64,000 nt of DNA from Trichomonas vaginalis G3. Taxonomy: Eukaryota > Parabasalia > Trichomonadida > Trichomonadidae. How positions within the stretch are numbered: position 1 is the first letter of the stretch; every line of letters begins with the position of its first letter. The translations under genes and the position numbers were made by a program. This document shows positions 9,630 to 18,846 of this stretch, in pieces. The stretch lies in assembly GCF_026262505.1 (NCBI RefSeq), contig NC_067207.1, positions 26,380,082 through 26,444,081 on the forward strand, written 5' to 3'. The notes below the pieces were generated by a model, which saw only the letters and a list, made by a program, of their open reading frames with translations, did no database searches and was not told the origin of the DNA.

Positions 9630-11256
9630 AACATTTCTATTCATCAATATTTCATCATATGAACTTCTATACTGTGGTGGTGTACCTGTTGGATGATATT
9701 TCAAACCTTCATCCGGTGTCCATGTCCAATATGTAGTCCTAGTAAACCAAACCTGAGGAGGATTTGTCACTTTGAACAGTAAGTGTCATTTACACCCTGA
9801 ATGATTGGATAAGCTTTCACTTGTACTGTAACTTGTGAGTTGAAAGTTTCTAATCCATCAAAGAATATACCCGCTCCATCACGTTGAACTGGAATAGTGC
9901 ATAAGAATGAAGTTTGGTCTTTCCATGTTCTAGCTAATGGTGCCATCATCTGCATTCAGTGGTCTAGTTAATGAGTCCTCGTATTCTTCCGTGCATTCAT
10001 TCACTCCATCTAAATCAGAAGCTTGAAGCATACGTGTAAAGAATATGTCACCCACTGTGGTCATCGCTTGATCGGGGAAGTTTCTGGAATCTATAGTGAC
10101 CTGAAGACCTCGAAGCATTGGATTTTCTAAAACTGTTCTTTGCATTGCATTCTTCGGAAATGTTAACACAACATCTGTAACATTATGAAGAGCGTATGAG
10201 AAATCTGAGCTGATACCTTCAGGAGTGATGCAACCTCCATTTAGTGAACGAACGTCAATATGTTGAGCTGGAATCATGAATGGATCTTCCTTACTGAATA
10301 AACGTGGTATTGCTTTAACTGATTCTTCAATTAAACCGTATCTGTGTAATGCATTTATCCTCTAAAACTTCCATCTTTGTGCATGAAATAATAACGTTAT
10401 CAACTGTTGCCTCAGCAGATGTAGCGGCTAAGCTTGTAATTAATTTGGCAGAAGTCCGATTTGTTGGAATTTGCGATCATATTTATAAACATGATCATAA
10501 TCTTTTCATAATTCATCAGTTTATCTTTTCATAAACGTAATTTTGTAAATCAGCAACTCTTAACGGGTCAACCTGACAAAATACTAAAGTATCCCTGAAA
10601 ACATAATATTTAAGAATGATTTCACCAAATGATTTAGGATAATCATCGAACGCCTGAAATGCTAACAAATCATTTACCGGAATAATCATATCAAAAGTGA
10701 CATCAACTTCTTCATTTGCTTCTTGAAAACTTCTGAAGGGTCAATATATTTACCACATACTGAGTTATCATATTTTTGAACATTATTATAAACGAATGAA
10801 CAAACTTTTTAACTTTCCTTTCTGATTTTGGTTTATATGTTGCAAATGCAAAAGATCACGGGCGCAATCCATCTGAAGATAACCGGCATCACCTCTTTCG
10901 GTTTCTACTTCTAATTGTTTAAAGCTTGATTTGATGATTTGTAACCAACGAATAAACGTATGCATTTAAAAGCGGCATCACATGTGAAAGCTTTATTTGA
11001 AACTAGAGTTGCTTTAACTTTGCGTTTAATATATGTGTCACCTAATTGGTTCACATCATGAGCCGGGTTTGTAATTCTTAAATGAGTTTGTTTATCATCA
11101 AAAATATGGAGTATCAGAGTCATAGCATGAACTTTCAAGTTCTCTATAATATCTTCTACCGTCATTCTTTGCGAATATTTCATTTATCTTTTCGAATGAA
11201 TGAAACACATTTCCATTAATCGGTTTAGTGTTTGGCACTAAATAGTTAGTCGTCAT
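9630..11256 (-). pseudogene. Major capsid protein region (broken)
   Basis: Minus-strand frames between 11,256 (start MTTNYLVPNTKPING) and about 9,630 carry phrases typical of Maverick major capsid proteins: NPMLRGLQVTIDSRNF, VGDIFFTRMLQASDLDGVNE, QRDGAGIFFDGLETFN and a final PTGTPPQY. These fit a double-jelly-roll capsid protein of roughly 540 residues. The region is interrupted several times. Its neighbours are the packaging ATPase and short amphipathic proteins, the expected morphogenesis set. Confidence 0.65.
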
Positions 11257-11325
11257 TTATTAATAAATAAAAAATCAAAATTAAAAGATGAAAATGAATT
11301 TTTAATTTTAATGAAATAATCAACT

Positions 11326-11460
11326 ATGGCTGCAGGTATATTGAAGAAACTGTGGGATAGAGTAAAAAGAGGGGCAAGTAAAGTTTGGGAAACATTGAAG
11401 AAGGGAGCAAATTGGATATTTAAGAATAAAGAACAATTAGTGACGTTGCTGAATCAATAA
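11326..11460 (+). CDS. 44-residue amphipathic protein of element A
   Basis: A short frame starting at ATG 11,326 reads MAAGILKKLWDRVKRGASKV, then WETLKKGANWIFKNK, ending at TAA 11,458-11,460. It is strongly basic and amphipathic with regularly spaced tryptophans. The N-terminus MAAG-hydrophobic-KKLWD is also present in the 78-residue protein on the opposite strand at 11,568-11,804, so the two look like duplicates. Comparable small proteins in adenovirus-like lineages (pVI/pX class) bind DNA or disrupt membranes. The role here is inferred. Confidence 0.5.
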   Translation: MAAGILKKLWDRVKRGASKVWETLKKGANWIFKNKEQLVTLLNQ

Positions 11461-11567
11461 CACCAAAGCTGCCCCAATAAGAGAAGTTTTAAATAAAGGA
11501 GAAAAAGTTTATCAAAGACTACAACCGATACTAAGATAAAAATAATTTAAAATAATTTATTTTTCCA

Positions 11568-11804
11568 CTATCTACCTCCTATTTTATTAAGTATTCCTTC
11601 AGCAATTCCACCAACTGCGTTACCTGCTTGTGCTCCCATCGCCGGATTACCTGCTTTAGTACCTAATACTCCACCTATGATAGTTCCTGCCGTTTTCGCT
11701 ACTGGTGCCAAAAAGTTTGCAATGGGTTTAATAATCTTTTTATGAACCCAACCCGCAGCTTTCTTAATTCCATCCCATAATTTTTTAAAGAATCCTGCCG
11801 CCAT
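11568..11804 (-). CDS. Amphipathic minor virion protein, pVI-like
   Basis: From the ATG at 11,804 the protein reads MAAGFFKKLWDGIKKAAGWV, then a lysine-rich linker, then a glycine/alanine-rich hydrophobic segment (TIIGGVLGTKAGNPAMGAQA). An N-terminal amphipathic helix followed by a Gly/Ala-rich membrane-active segment is typical of minor capsid proteins of the pVI class in Polintons. A longer in-frame start exists at 11,843, but the shared MAAG start favours 11,804. It lies just upstream of the capsid gene on the same strand. Confidence 0.55.
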   Translation of the reverse strand: MAAGFFKKLWDGIKKAAGWVHKKIIKPIANFLAPVAKTAGTIIGGVLGTKAGNPAMGAQAGNAVGGIAEGILNKIGGR

Positions 11805-11871
11805 TTCTGATTTAACATTAATTAAAAAAATATATTTCATCACTTATATTCTAATTTTTATTTAATGATAA

Positions 11872-12114
11872 ATGAAACCGATTTTAAAAATAAATGAAAC
11901 AGAGGAGGAAGAAATAAATGAAAGTGAAAATGTTCAACAAAAAATAAACGTTGTTAAACCAATTACTGAAATAAAAATTTTTTCATCTGTTGAAGAATTT
12001 AATGACTATTATGCTAATAATAAAAAATTATTTGAAGAATTGACAACATGTAAATTGAATAAAATGTTTAAAGTTGATGGATTCAAAATTTCAAAAATAA
12101 GGGGGGGTGGTTAG
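11872..12114 (+). CDS. Acidic element A protein, 80 residues
   Basis: An open frame with an acidic N-terminus (NETEEEEINESENVQQ), then SVEEFNDYYANNKKLFEELT and KLNKMFKVDGFKISK at the end. I recall the F-x-x-Y-Y-x-x-N ... L-N-K-M-F-K-x-x-G-Y/F-K-I pattern as recurrent in Mavericks, function unknown. It is followed within about 40 bp by a 29-residue coiled-coil frame on the same strand. Confidence 0.45.
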   Translation: MKPILKINETEEEEINESENVQQKINVVKPITEIKIFSSVEEFNDYYANNKKLFEELTTCKLNKMFKVDGFKISKIRGGG

Positions 12115-12151
12115 TTTGAAATCTATTCCCAAATCAAGAATCACCTCATTA

Positions 12152-12241
12152 ATGAAAATTGATGATTTAACAAAAAGAATAGAAGAGATTGAAGAAAGAA
12201 TGAATCAAATAATTGATTTCATAAATTCAAATAATCATTAG
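12152..12241 (+). CDS. 29-residue coiled-coil frame
   Basis: From ATG 12,152 the text MKIDDLTKRIEEIEERMNQI continues to a stop at 12,239-12,241. Heptad spacing of Ile/Leu/Met suggests a small coiled coil. The frame is also open upstream to about 12,115 without an ATG. It may be a small element gene or a domain tail. Confidence is limited by length. Confidence 0.3.
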   Translation: MKIDDLTKRIEEIEERMNQIIDFINSNNH

Positions 12242-12245
12242 TTTC

Positions 12246-12417
12246 TTAAAGTTCAATGTTGAACTCATCAAATTCTTCTTCATCATTACCATTACCTTTA
12301 GCGAGTTTATTTACTCTTTCAACTTTATCTTTTGATAGTCTTTCGTTTAATTTTTTCTGAAGTTTTTCGTTACCGAGTTCTAAAATTTTACATGGATGAT
12401 TATTGATTCCATTCAGG
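12246..12417 (-). pseudogene. C-terminal remnant, element A
   Basis: A minus-strand frame without a start codon reads ILNGINNHPCKILELGNEKL, then a charged helix, and ends in an acidic tail NDEEEFDEFNIEL. It looks like the C-terminal piece of a larger element protein. I cannot name the family. Confidence 0.3.
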
Positions 12418-12488
12418 ATTTAAACAATGTTTAATTAATCACGGAATATCTGACATCATCTATATATATAGCTTCTTTTATAAAAGAT

Positions 12489-13050
12489 AAAATAAATTAT
12501 TTTAAAATTAATGTTAATTTTTTTAATGATTTATAAATAAATATATTTTTTATTTCATTATGGTAGTGAATCTTTCATTCATGAAAATAATTATTTCTAA
12601 TTTCTTTTACTCTCTCGTATATACTAGATTTAAAGAATTCAGAACATTTCCCATAATCTCCTAAATGTTTTCTTATCTTATTGGTTTTCCATTCATTATA
12701 TGAAACTGAATAAACTTTATCTTTATCTTTACACCTTTCATCACTTCCAATATATTTATATTTCAATTTTGATTTATTGGTTTCATATTCATTAGCGTTT
12801 AATAATTCACAGTCTTCCTTTTTAAATAAATGTTTTATGTATTCAGGATTAACAATTCTATAATATTGCTTCCCTTTAAATCTTTGAATATAAACAGGAA
12901 CACCATCCTCTAAAATTCGATAATCTATTTTATCTGGTTTTACTTGTTGGGTCATTTATGTAAGAATAAAAAAATAAATTATTTTTAAAAATAACTTTAA
13001 TTTTTTTTAATGGTTTATAAATAAATATATTTTAATGCATCGTCTATATA
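12489..13050. repeat. Direct AT-rich repeat flanking the last element A gene
   Basis: About 65 bp at 12,489-12,556 recur at 12,968-13,035. Both contain AATAAATTATTTT, TTTTTTTAATG and TTTATAAATAAATATATTTT. A CATCRTCTATATATA word lies just before the first copy and just after the second. The pair probably marks the promoter or terminal region of the element. No long terminal inverted repeat was found. Confidence 0.55.
12575..12955 (-). CDS. Element A protein of unknown function, 126 residues
   Basis: An open frame from an ATG at 12,955: lysine- and tyrosine-rich, with KGKQYYRIVNPEYIKHLFKK near the start and YERVKEIRNNYFHE at the end. No recognised motif or membrane segment. It is the last element gene before the host block, and an AT-rich direct repeat lies on both sides of it. 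It may be a regulatory or terminal gene of the element. Confidence 0.45.
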   Translation of the reverse strand: MTQQVKPDKIDYRILEDGVPVYIQRFKGKQYYRIVNPEYIKHLFKKEDCELLNANEYETNKSKLKYKYIGSDERCKDKDKVYSVSYNEWKTNKIRKHLGDYGKCSEFFKSSIYERVKEIRNNYFHE

Positions 13051-13293
13051 TAGATGTAACAAAAAAAGTCACAAAACCCATCCTATCCTACTACTTATTT
13101 TTAAAATAAAATTGTTATTGAATTGAAATCATTTCTCCATTTTGCAACTATTAACCTATATAATAATTTATGCCCTTCTAGACCGCTGGTAGCCCCAGAC
13201 AAATAACGTTTCGTCCAAATTTTTGGATCAGTTTTGCTGATTAAATTGTTGGGTTACTGAAAATTAAGAATTGAGTATGACCACAACAAGAAA
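13051..13293. other. Element A / host boundary region
   Basis: AT-rich, non-coding on both strands. It holds CCGCTGGTAGCCCCAGAC near 13,180, a GC-rich island in AT-rich DNA, but I see no motif I can name. The actual junction between element and host DNA probably lies here. Confidence 0.4.
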
Positions 13294-15117
13294 ATGGAAA
13301 CTTTTAAAATTTTTCAAAAATTTTTCAGTGAATTTCGAAAAAAAAATTCAATGGCGAGCCCAGGTGCAGCGCGCAGATTTCAACTTTGCACTATAGAACC
13401 AACCACAGACATTTCAGGCGATAAGCTTGGTGTCGATGGCACACTGGTTCTTTCCCGTTTTGAAGAAATTTTCCAACTTCAATGGACACCATCTGATGGC
13501 ACAACAACAGCGCACTTCCTTCTCACACAGTCAGCCAACTCTGCTCCGAAGGAAGATAAATGGATCGAAAATGCGCAATTCAGAATTGATTGCAGTCAAG
13601 TTTCTACACTTCAACTTCATCATTCACCTCTTTCACTTTCAATCTCTCGTATTGATCTCCCAGGAGTTCGTACATTTTCATTTACAGACACTGAATTTAT
13701 TTCAATGACAGAATTAGTTGAACAACTCATTATCTATGGTATCGCTGTTCCTTCACCAGGCGAACCATATTCACTCGAATTCTACCGCAGATGCCATCGT
13801 GGCGTTTATCCATACACACCTCCACACATTCAGCTTAACGTTGACGCCACAATCGAATTACCAAGATTCTGGGATTGCTTGCACAGCTTCTTCCAGACTC
13901 TTATTACACATCTCGACTCAAGCGATACACTTCCTAAGGACCCACAGTTCCCTCTTGCATCTGCAGCCCGAGCTGCTCATCATCGTGTCTTAAAACAGAT
14001 CGATGACGAGTCAGCAGCCCGTCCAACATATCCAAGAGTTACAGCCGCCGAGTTTGACGACCTCTTTGATGAGAACGGAAGGCTTAAAGATGGAGATTCA
14101 TTTTGCAAGAGACTTTTCGATTCAGGCATTGATCCTGAAGTACTTCCACGTGCATTACCATTTGTTTTCGGTGTATTTTCACTCGATTCTACAAAACAAG
14201 AACGCGAATCCCTTACCGCAGAATTAAATGACGAATTCAAGTCCCTCATGGAACAAGCATTATCCTACAAAGAGCAGCAGATCGAGAACAACAAGAAACT
14301 CAGTGGCGCATTCAGAGTTATCAAACACGATGTCAGTAGAACAGATCGTCAATTAGCCGCCTTCAAGAACCAAGATGCTCCTGGTCTTAAAATGGTCACC
14401 ATGCTGTTAAAGACATATTGCATCTTCAATCCGCCAATCGGATACCTTCAAGGCATGAATGATCTTTTTGTCCCCATCCTTCTATCATTCCTTCCTAACT
14501 GGAATCAGGACGGATGCCCAGTAGATAACGATGGAAACATTATTAACCACGAACCGTACCTCCCTCAGATTTTCTGGTGCTTCGATGCAATGCTCAGAAA
14601 CACCGACCACTTAAAATTGCTCGCAAACGTGACAGAACAATGTCAGTTCCAAGCTGACGGCGTTTTCAACATTTTGAACAAAGTTTCACCGCTTGCAGCA
14701 ATATGGATGAGAAGAAATGGCTTGAATGGCTTGCTTTGGTGCTATTCAGACTTCGTTCTTCTTTTCAAGAGATCATTCCCACAAATTTGGTCTGTTTGGT
14801 TACAACTTAACTGTTCACCTTATCCGGCCAACTGGTTGACATATTTCGTTGCAGCAATCATCGTTAGGGGGTTCGACCAACTCGCTGTTTTGCCTGATGT
14901 GTCAATCACAACAATGATGGACGCATTCCCAAAGATTCTCCAGTCAATGAACATGGAGACACTTGGAAAGACAACGCTTTGGCTTGCAGAGAAGGTCCCG
15001 CCAAAATCAAAGGCTGAAGGAAAGAAAGAACCAGAAATTCAGATGAGTAACTTCCACTTCTTTGAAACGAAATGGACTGGACCTTGCTTGAGCGGTAGGG
15101 ATAATGTAGCTTTATAA
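13294..15117 (+). CDS. TBC-domain Rab GTPase-activating protein
   Basis: The C-terminal half is a TBC domain. VIKHDVSRTD (about residue 342) carries the arginine-finger motif I-x-x-D-x-x-R, and IGYLQGMNDL (about residue 381) carries the glutamine-finger motif Y-Q-G-M. Later helices include FWCFDAML and LLWCYSDFVLLFKRSFP, as in Gyp7/TBC1D15-type GAPs. Both catalytic fingers are intact, so it should accelerate GTP hydrolysis on a Rab and act in membrane traffic. The N-terminal third is a beta-rich region of unknown type. The first ATG is at 13,294, but the first 19 codons are A-rich and low-complexity. The second ATG at 13,351 (MASPGAARRFQL) is a better start. Codon use is less AT-rich than neighbours, suggesting good expression. 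Confidence 0.9.
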   Translation: METFKIFQKFFSEFRKKNSMASPGAARRFQLCTIEPTTDISGDKLGVDGTLVLSRFEEIFQLQWTPSDGTTTAHFLLTQSANSAPKEDKWIENAQFRIDCSQVSTLQLHHSPLSLSISRIDLPGVRTFSFTDTEFISMTELVEQLIIYGIAVPSPGEPYSLEFYRRCHRGVYPYTPPHIQLNVDATIELPRFWDCLHSFFQTLITHLDSSDTLPKDPQFPLASAARAAHHRVLKQIDDESAARPTYPRVTAAEFDDLFDENGRLKDGDSFCKRLFDSGIDPEVLPRALPFVFGVFSLDSTKQERESLTAELNDEFKSLMEQALSYKEQQIENNKKLSGAFRVIKHDVSRTDRQLAAFKNQDAPGLKMVTMLLKTYCIFNPPIGYLQGMNDLFVPILLSFLPNWNQDGCPVDNDGNIINHEPYLPQIFWCFDAMLRNTDHLKLLANVTEQCQFQADGVFNILNKVSPLAAIWMRRNGLNGLLWCYSDFVLLFKRSFPQIWSVWLQLNCSPYPANWLTYFVAAIIVRGFDQLAVLPDVSITTMMDAFPKILQSMNMETLGKTTLWLAEKVPPKSKAEGKKEPEIQMSNFHFFETKWTGPCLSGRDNVAL

Positions 15118-15627
15118 AATCTTTTTTATTCTTTTAGGTTTTTTAAAAAATAAATAATATTTGATCATATGTATTAACACAAAAGATAGTAAATCTGAGA
15201 CTTTCTTTGTACTGGAAATTCTTCACATATTTGAAAACACAGCGAAATTCTCAAATAATTTAACAAATTACTAGCTTATTAGGTTATACATTGATTGTTT
15301 TGATAGCCTTCTTGTTTGCAATATGTACCAAAGTCAAATTATTTCTACATTTGGATTTCATTTTCATTCTTATTTTGATATATGATTCATTTCACAAATT
15401 AATTAGGATATAACCTAGTCATTACTAATACTGTCCATATCTAAGTTGAATGATTCTGGTTTGAACTAGTTCATTCAGATTTCGTATTTCGAAGTAAGAA
15501 TTTTTTTGGTTGGAAAATTTAAATAAGTTGTGTATATCACGAGTTGATTAATATTGATAATAATCTGCCAATTTTCTCAGAAACAATAAAAGTGATCGTT
15601 TTCTAATTCTCTGATCAAATTCCTTTG
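15118..15627. other. Intergenic region TBC-SET
   Basis: 510 bp, AT-rich, between two co-oriented genes. I see no repeat, RNA gene or credible small ORF. It should hold the terminator of the TBC gene and the promoter of the SET gene, but there is no clear TCAYW initiator before the start at 15,628. Confidence 0.5.
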
Positions 15628-16683
15628 ATGAAAACTAGGCGTCAAAGGCAAATTGAGGAGCTAAACAGATATCAACAGATTAATTTGGCCAAAAATCAGC
15701 AAGATTCTGCTGAACAAAGTCAAATAAATCTACGATCTTCAAAAAAATGTTTATCAACAGATTCAAATCATTCGACAGATGATGAAAGTTCACCAAGTAT
15801 GCTATCTGATTCACAAGAAAAGTATAATATCACAATAAAAACACAACAAACTCCAAAACCAAAAGAAAATTTACGAAAAAGAAGAGCAGTATTAAGAAGT
15901 GATCCAAAATTATGCTCACGCATGAAGCCAATAAAATTATTAGACAAGTCAAAACGAAAAGAATTCATTCAAAAATCTTCAAAAGTTGTTCAAGAGTCAT
16001 TAGCAGCGAATATGATGAAATCAGAGAACCACCAACTTCGTGTTGGTTTCAGTCAAATGATGAAAGGACCAAACGACATCATTGACACGTGGTCAGATCT
16101 TTCTTCTACAATGATCGATACACTTATGTTTGAGAAGAGCGAAATCGAAGGCTGGGGTGTTCGAAGTACATGTTCCATCGACAAGAATCAAATTGTTGCT
16201 GAATACGTTGGTGAAATCATTCGTCCAGTTGTTGCAGACAAAAGACAAGTTTACAACGAGAAACATGGTAATCATGGGACATACATATTCAAACTCGACT
16301 CACAAAACTACTTAGATGCAACACAAAGAGGTGGAATTGCACGATTTATCAACCATAGCTGCGATCCGAACTGCAGATCAGAATTAGTCACTATGTCTAA
16401 TGGAAGGAAAGCAGTTGTCATCATATCGAACCAATACATACCGCCAAATACTGAAATTACCTATGATTACAAGTTACCATACGAAAGTCCAGACAAAGCA
16501 ATCAAATGTTTGTGCGGCAGTGATAAATGTCGTCATTATCTCAACTGGGGAGATAATTTAGCATCAGAAGTATTACCTTTGAAGAATATTCCGGAGAAGA
16601 TATTGATCACTCTTCTTGATAAGGATATCCTTCCTGCTTCGATTTTCAAGACTGAAGCAGAACTGATGAGGAATCCTAAATAA
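15628..16683 (+). CDS. SET1/MLL-like histone H3K4 methyltransferase
   Basis: About 351 residues. The first ATG is at 15,628. The N-terminal 130 residues are basic and serine-rich, without a known domain. The SET domain starts near residue 170 (EIEGWGVRSTCSI), with EYVGEIIRPVVADKRQ, RFINHSCDPNC (about residue 238) and ITYDYKLPYE. These give the S-adenosylmethionine pocket and the catalytic tyrosine. A post-SET zinc motif CLCGSDKCRHYLNW closes it. VADKRQ after the E-Y-V-G-E-I motif and the Y-D-Y-K-x-P ending are hallmarks of the SET1/MLL (COMPASS) group. It is shorter than typical SET1 and lacks an N-terminal RRM. ASH2-like, ADA2 and bromodomain genes lie within 11 kb. Confidence 0.85.
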   Translation: MKTRRQRQIEELNRYQQINLAKNQQDSAEQSQINLRSSKKCLSTDSNHSTDDESSPSMLSDSQEKYNITIKTQQTPKPKENLRKRRAVLRSDPKLCSRMKPIKLLDKSKRKEFIQKSSKVVQESLAANMMKSENHQLRVGFSQMMKGPNDIIDTWSDLSSTMIDTLMFEKSEIEGWGVRSTCSIDKNQIVAEYVGEIIRPVVADKRQVYNEKHGNHGTYIFKLDSQNYLDATQRGGIARFINHSCDPNCRSELVTMSNGRKAVVIISNQYIPPNTEITYDYKLPYESPDKAIKCLCGSDKCRHYLNWGDNLASEVLPLKNIPEKILITLLDKDILPASIFKTEAELMRNPK

Positions 16684-16732
16684 AATTATTTTTGTTATTT
16701 AAATCTTTACGTATATTAACTTCGATATTTGT

Positions 16733-16802
16733 TTTATTTCGGAGGATTTGAGGGTTCATCAGATAATAAATTAGGAGTAATTGAAGGTTCATCACAAAAT
16801 TC
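16733..16802 (-). pseudogene. Orphan C-terminal tail of a Pmp-like gene
   Basis: Read on the minus strand this stretch gives EFCDEPSITPNLLSDEPSNP followed by PK and a stop. That resembles the end of the Pmp-like protein at 24,237-25,244, which finishes ISDQPSIPSK. It lies about 210 bp downstream of the minus-strand Pmp-like frame at 17,017-18,015, out of continuous frame with it. It is probably the displaced 3' end of that copy or of another decayed copy. Confidence 0.5.
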
Positions 16803-16868
16803 AATATGCATGGGAGCTATATATACAAAATTTGTGATCATTTGGCATGTATCAAGGGTAGTCAATAT

Positions 16869-16949
16869 TCCTCTCTTCAACAAATATTTTGATTCAAATC
16901 CTTATGCTAAGTCAAGAAAATATTATAAAATTTACATTTAGTACATGTT
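16869..16949 (+). pseudogene. Fragment resembling the Nup50-like gene
   Basis: About 80 bp here align by eye with 18,255-18,335 in the Nup50-like gene. Both have TTCAACAAATATTTTGATTC followed by a diverged stretch with CAAGAAAAT or CGAGAAAAT, then ATAAAATTTACATTT and a GTACA word. The fragment is plus-strand like the gene and carries several differences. It is an old partial duplication on the far side of the intervening Pmp-like copy. Confidence 0.6.
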
Positions 16950-17016
16950 TTTAGGTGGGGATGAAAGTTATCAGAAAATAAATCAGATTTGTTTTCATAT
17001 TTTTCGTGTTTGGCTC

Positions 17017-18015
17017 TCAAAAATTGAGAAAAATGAGAGAAATATGAATATTTGGAATGCGAATTGAATCTTTTTTATTTCTAATTTCAATTTCGCATAA
17101 AAATGAAGAATATAAATTAGGAAGAATGAGTTCTGTCAACTTTGAACTATGAATATAATTTTCATTTGTTGGAAATGTATTATCTTCAAAATGGCATTCA
17201 TTTGCAGAACTCTCTGCCAATTCTAAATAAAATAACCTAGAAGCATTGTTTCCTTTGAAGAAACATTCATTTACTGAAAGTGTAGTTTCACCAAAACTGA
17301 GATAGAAAATTCCAGCACCATTTTCTGAAACATTGTTATTAATAAAATTACAAAAATAGAAATTTTGTGTTTTAGATCTATGATAAAAACAACATTGATA
17401 AATTGATGAAATATTATCGAAATTACTAAAATTTGTTGTTGAAAGAGAAGATGGTTCTAAACTAACAAATGCTGCATTCCAATCTAGTTTTGAATCAGAG
17501 ATATTTATTGATGAAAATAGAAGAGATCCATAAAAATGATATAAAACTGATTCATGTCCTGTATTTTGAGTGAATGATGATTGAATAACAAAATTCTTGT
17601 GGTTATCATTATTTGTCACTTTAATATATGAATGAGATCCTGATCCAGGAGAAGTGTTATGTGTCTTAGATTCATAACTACAGACTTTGTATTGAACAAA
17701 TGATCCTGATGATGAAAGATATATGGATCCTCCATTTTCTTTAGAGGAAGAGTTAAAAAAAGAAGAAGTGGAACAAAGAACTTTTGTATTTGCAGTTGGA
17801 TTAGTGATTCGAATAACACCTTTTGGACTAAAATTTTCGAAAAAAACGTAATCAACAAAGACACATTTGTTTTCAGTGATTGTGCGATTTGTAGTAACGG
17901 GTGTGTCATAAGTTGCAGGATCATAGAATCTATTCCATGTATCGTTTGAAGGTCCTGAAAAATGAAAATATTGTTCTCCACCCTTCTTAAGATTTTCTTT
18001 TTCCGCTTCAAACAA
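17017..18015 (-). pseudogene. Pmp-like beta-helix surface protein, copy 1 (no start codon)
   Basis: A 332-codon open frame rich in Asn/Ser/Phe, with repeated F-x-x-N and GG/GAGI-type motifs (NGGSIYLSSSG, NNNVSENGAGIF, CFFKGNNAS) like the FxxN/GGAI repeats of chlamydial polymorphic membrane proteins. Such right-handed beta-helix surface proteins form large families in trichomonads. The frame has no in-frame ATG near its beginning: upstream codons run into a TGA after TCA-TAT-TTG-TTT, and no signal peptide is present. It is therefore probably 5'-truncated. Its paralogue at 24,237-25,244 begins at the equivalent point, also without an ATG. There is no clear membrane anchor. It sits 132 bp from the start of the Nup50-like gene on the opposite strand. 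Confidence 0.65.
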
Positions 18016-18147
18016 ATATGACTTTCAATAGTTTACATTTGTCACCAATCCCAATAACAATCCATCTTATCAAATGAATTTGGCGTCATATCTCCCGATG
18101 TAATTCTTTTGTAATGTTTATTATTCCTTTTTTGTTGAAGTGAATAA

Positions 18148-18846
18148 ATGATTGGTGCAAAGCTGTTCAGCGAAGAGGCAATTGCTAAGCTGAAACAGCG
18201 TTCTTTATTATCTGGAATAAAAGCACATGGATCTTTGAAACCAGTTCTTGCGCCAATGAAACTTTCAACAAATATTTTGATTCAAAGTTTCTCACAGAAT
18301 CGAGAAAATTTGATAAAATTTACATTTGGTACAGGTATGACATTCGAGACATCAAGTACAATAACAGTATTTGAAGAAACGATAAATTTTTCACAAAAAA
18401 TTCAACCAAAAAAGATAGCAGAAGAGAAAATAAATGAAAGTGAAGAAAAAGAAGCGATACCTATCGAAGAAAAAGAATTTGAGCTACAAAATACAGACAA
18501 TAGCGAAGAAAATGAAAATATATTGTTTAATAATACAGCAAAATTATATGCATTCGTTGTGGATGAGAATGAAAAAGGCAGATATTCTCAAAGATTTACA
18601 GGAACATTGCATTTAAATGAATGTTCAGATTTTTCCAGAATTGTTATGAGAAACACACTTGGCAAAGTTTGTTTAAATTGTAGATTGTTTAAACAAATGA
18701 ACCCTTCGTTACAAGGCCAAAATTTTGTTAAAATACTTTTGCAAAATTCAGAAGGCAATTATCAAGTTTCATTGCTACAGTTTAAAGACTCTTCCTTGGC
18801 TAACTCGTTTTTATCATCTTTACAACAGCTTTTATCAAAGCTTTAA
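18148..18846 (+). CDS. Nup50/Nup2-like protein with Ran-binding domain
   Basis: 232 residues from ATG 18,148. The C-terminal 105 residues form a PH-like Ran-binding domain: AKLYAFVVDENEKGRYSQRF, then GTLHLNECSDFSRIVMRNTL, then GKVCLNCRLFKQM and a closing helix SSLANSFLSSLQQLLSKL. The A-K-L-Y-x-F ... G-x-G/T-x-L-H-L ... R-x-x-x-x-G-x-x-x-L-N pattern is that of RanBP1/Nup50 domains. The N-terminus has short basic and TFGTG-like pieces, as in Nup50, and a glutamate-rich linker. Role by family: nuclear pore basket and cargo release with RanGTP. It is short compared with animal Nup50 (about 470 residues). Confidence 0.75.
   Translation: MIGAKLFSEEAIAKLKQRSLLSGIKAHGSLKPVLAPMKLSTNILIQSFSQNRENLIKFTFGTGMTFETSSTITVFEETINFSQKIQPKKIAEEKINESEEKEAIPIEEKEFELQNTDNSEENENILFNNTAKLYAFVVDENEKGRYSQRFTGTLHLNECSDFSRIVMRNTLGKVCLNCRLFKQMNPSLQGQNFVKILLQNSEGNYQVSLLQFKDSSLANSFLSSLQQLLSKL

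Larger units (their letters stand above)
1..13060. mobile_element. Element A: fossil Polinton/Polinton-like virus
   Basis: A block of virus-like genes on both strands: integrase, primase-helicase, fibre, packaging ATPase, double-jelly-roll type capsid protein and several small virion-like proteins. This set is characteristic of Polintons/Mavericks and Polinton-like viruses. No protein-primed PolB is visible here; a primase plus superfamily-3 helicase is present instead, as in Polinton-like viruses and Tlr elements. The left end lies outside the window. The right limit is set near 13,060 because the last element gene ends at 12,955, is followed by a short AT-rich direct repeat, and a host gene starts at 13,294. 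No terminal inverted repeat could be matched. It is broken, with roughly ten or more interruptions, although several frames look whole. That mixture suggests moderate age. Family-level assignment is firm; subfamily is inferred. Confidence 0.85.

Noticed and set aside
16729-16941. 70-codon plus-strand frame
   Set aside because: It covers a minus-strand Pmp-type tail and a Nup50-like fragment and has no coherent protein of its own.
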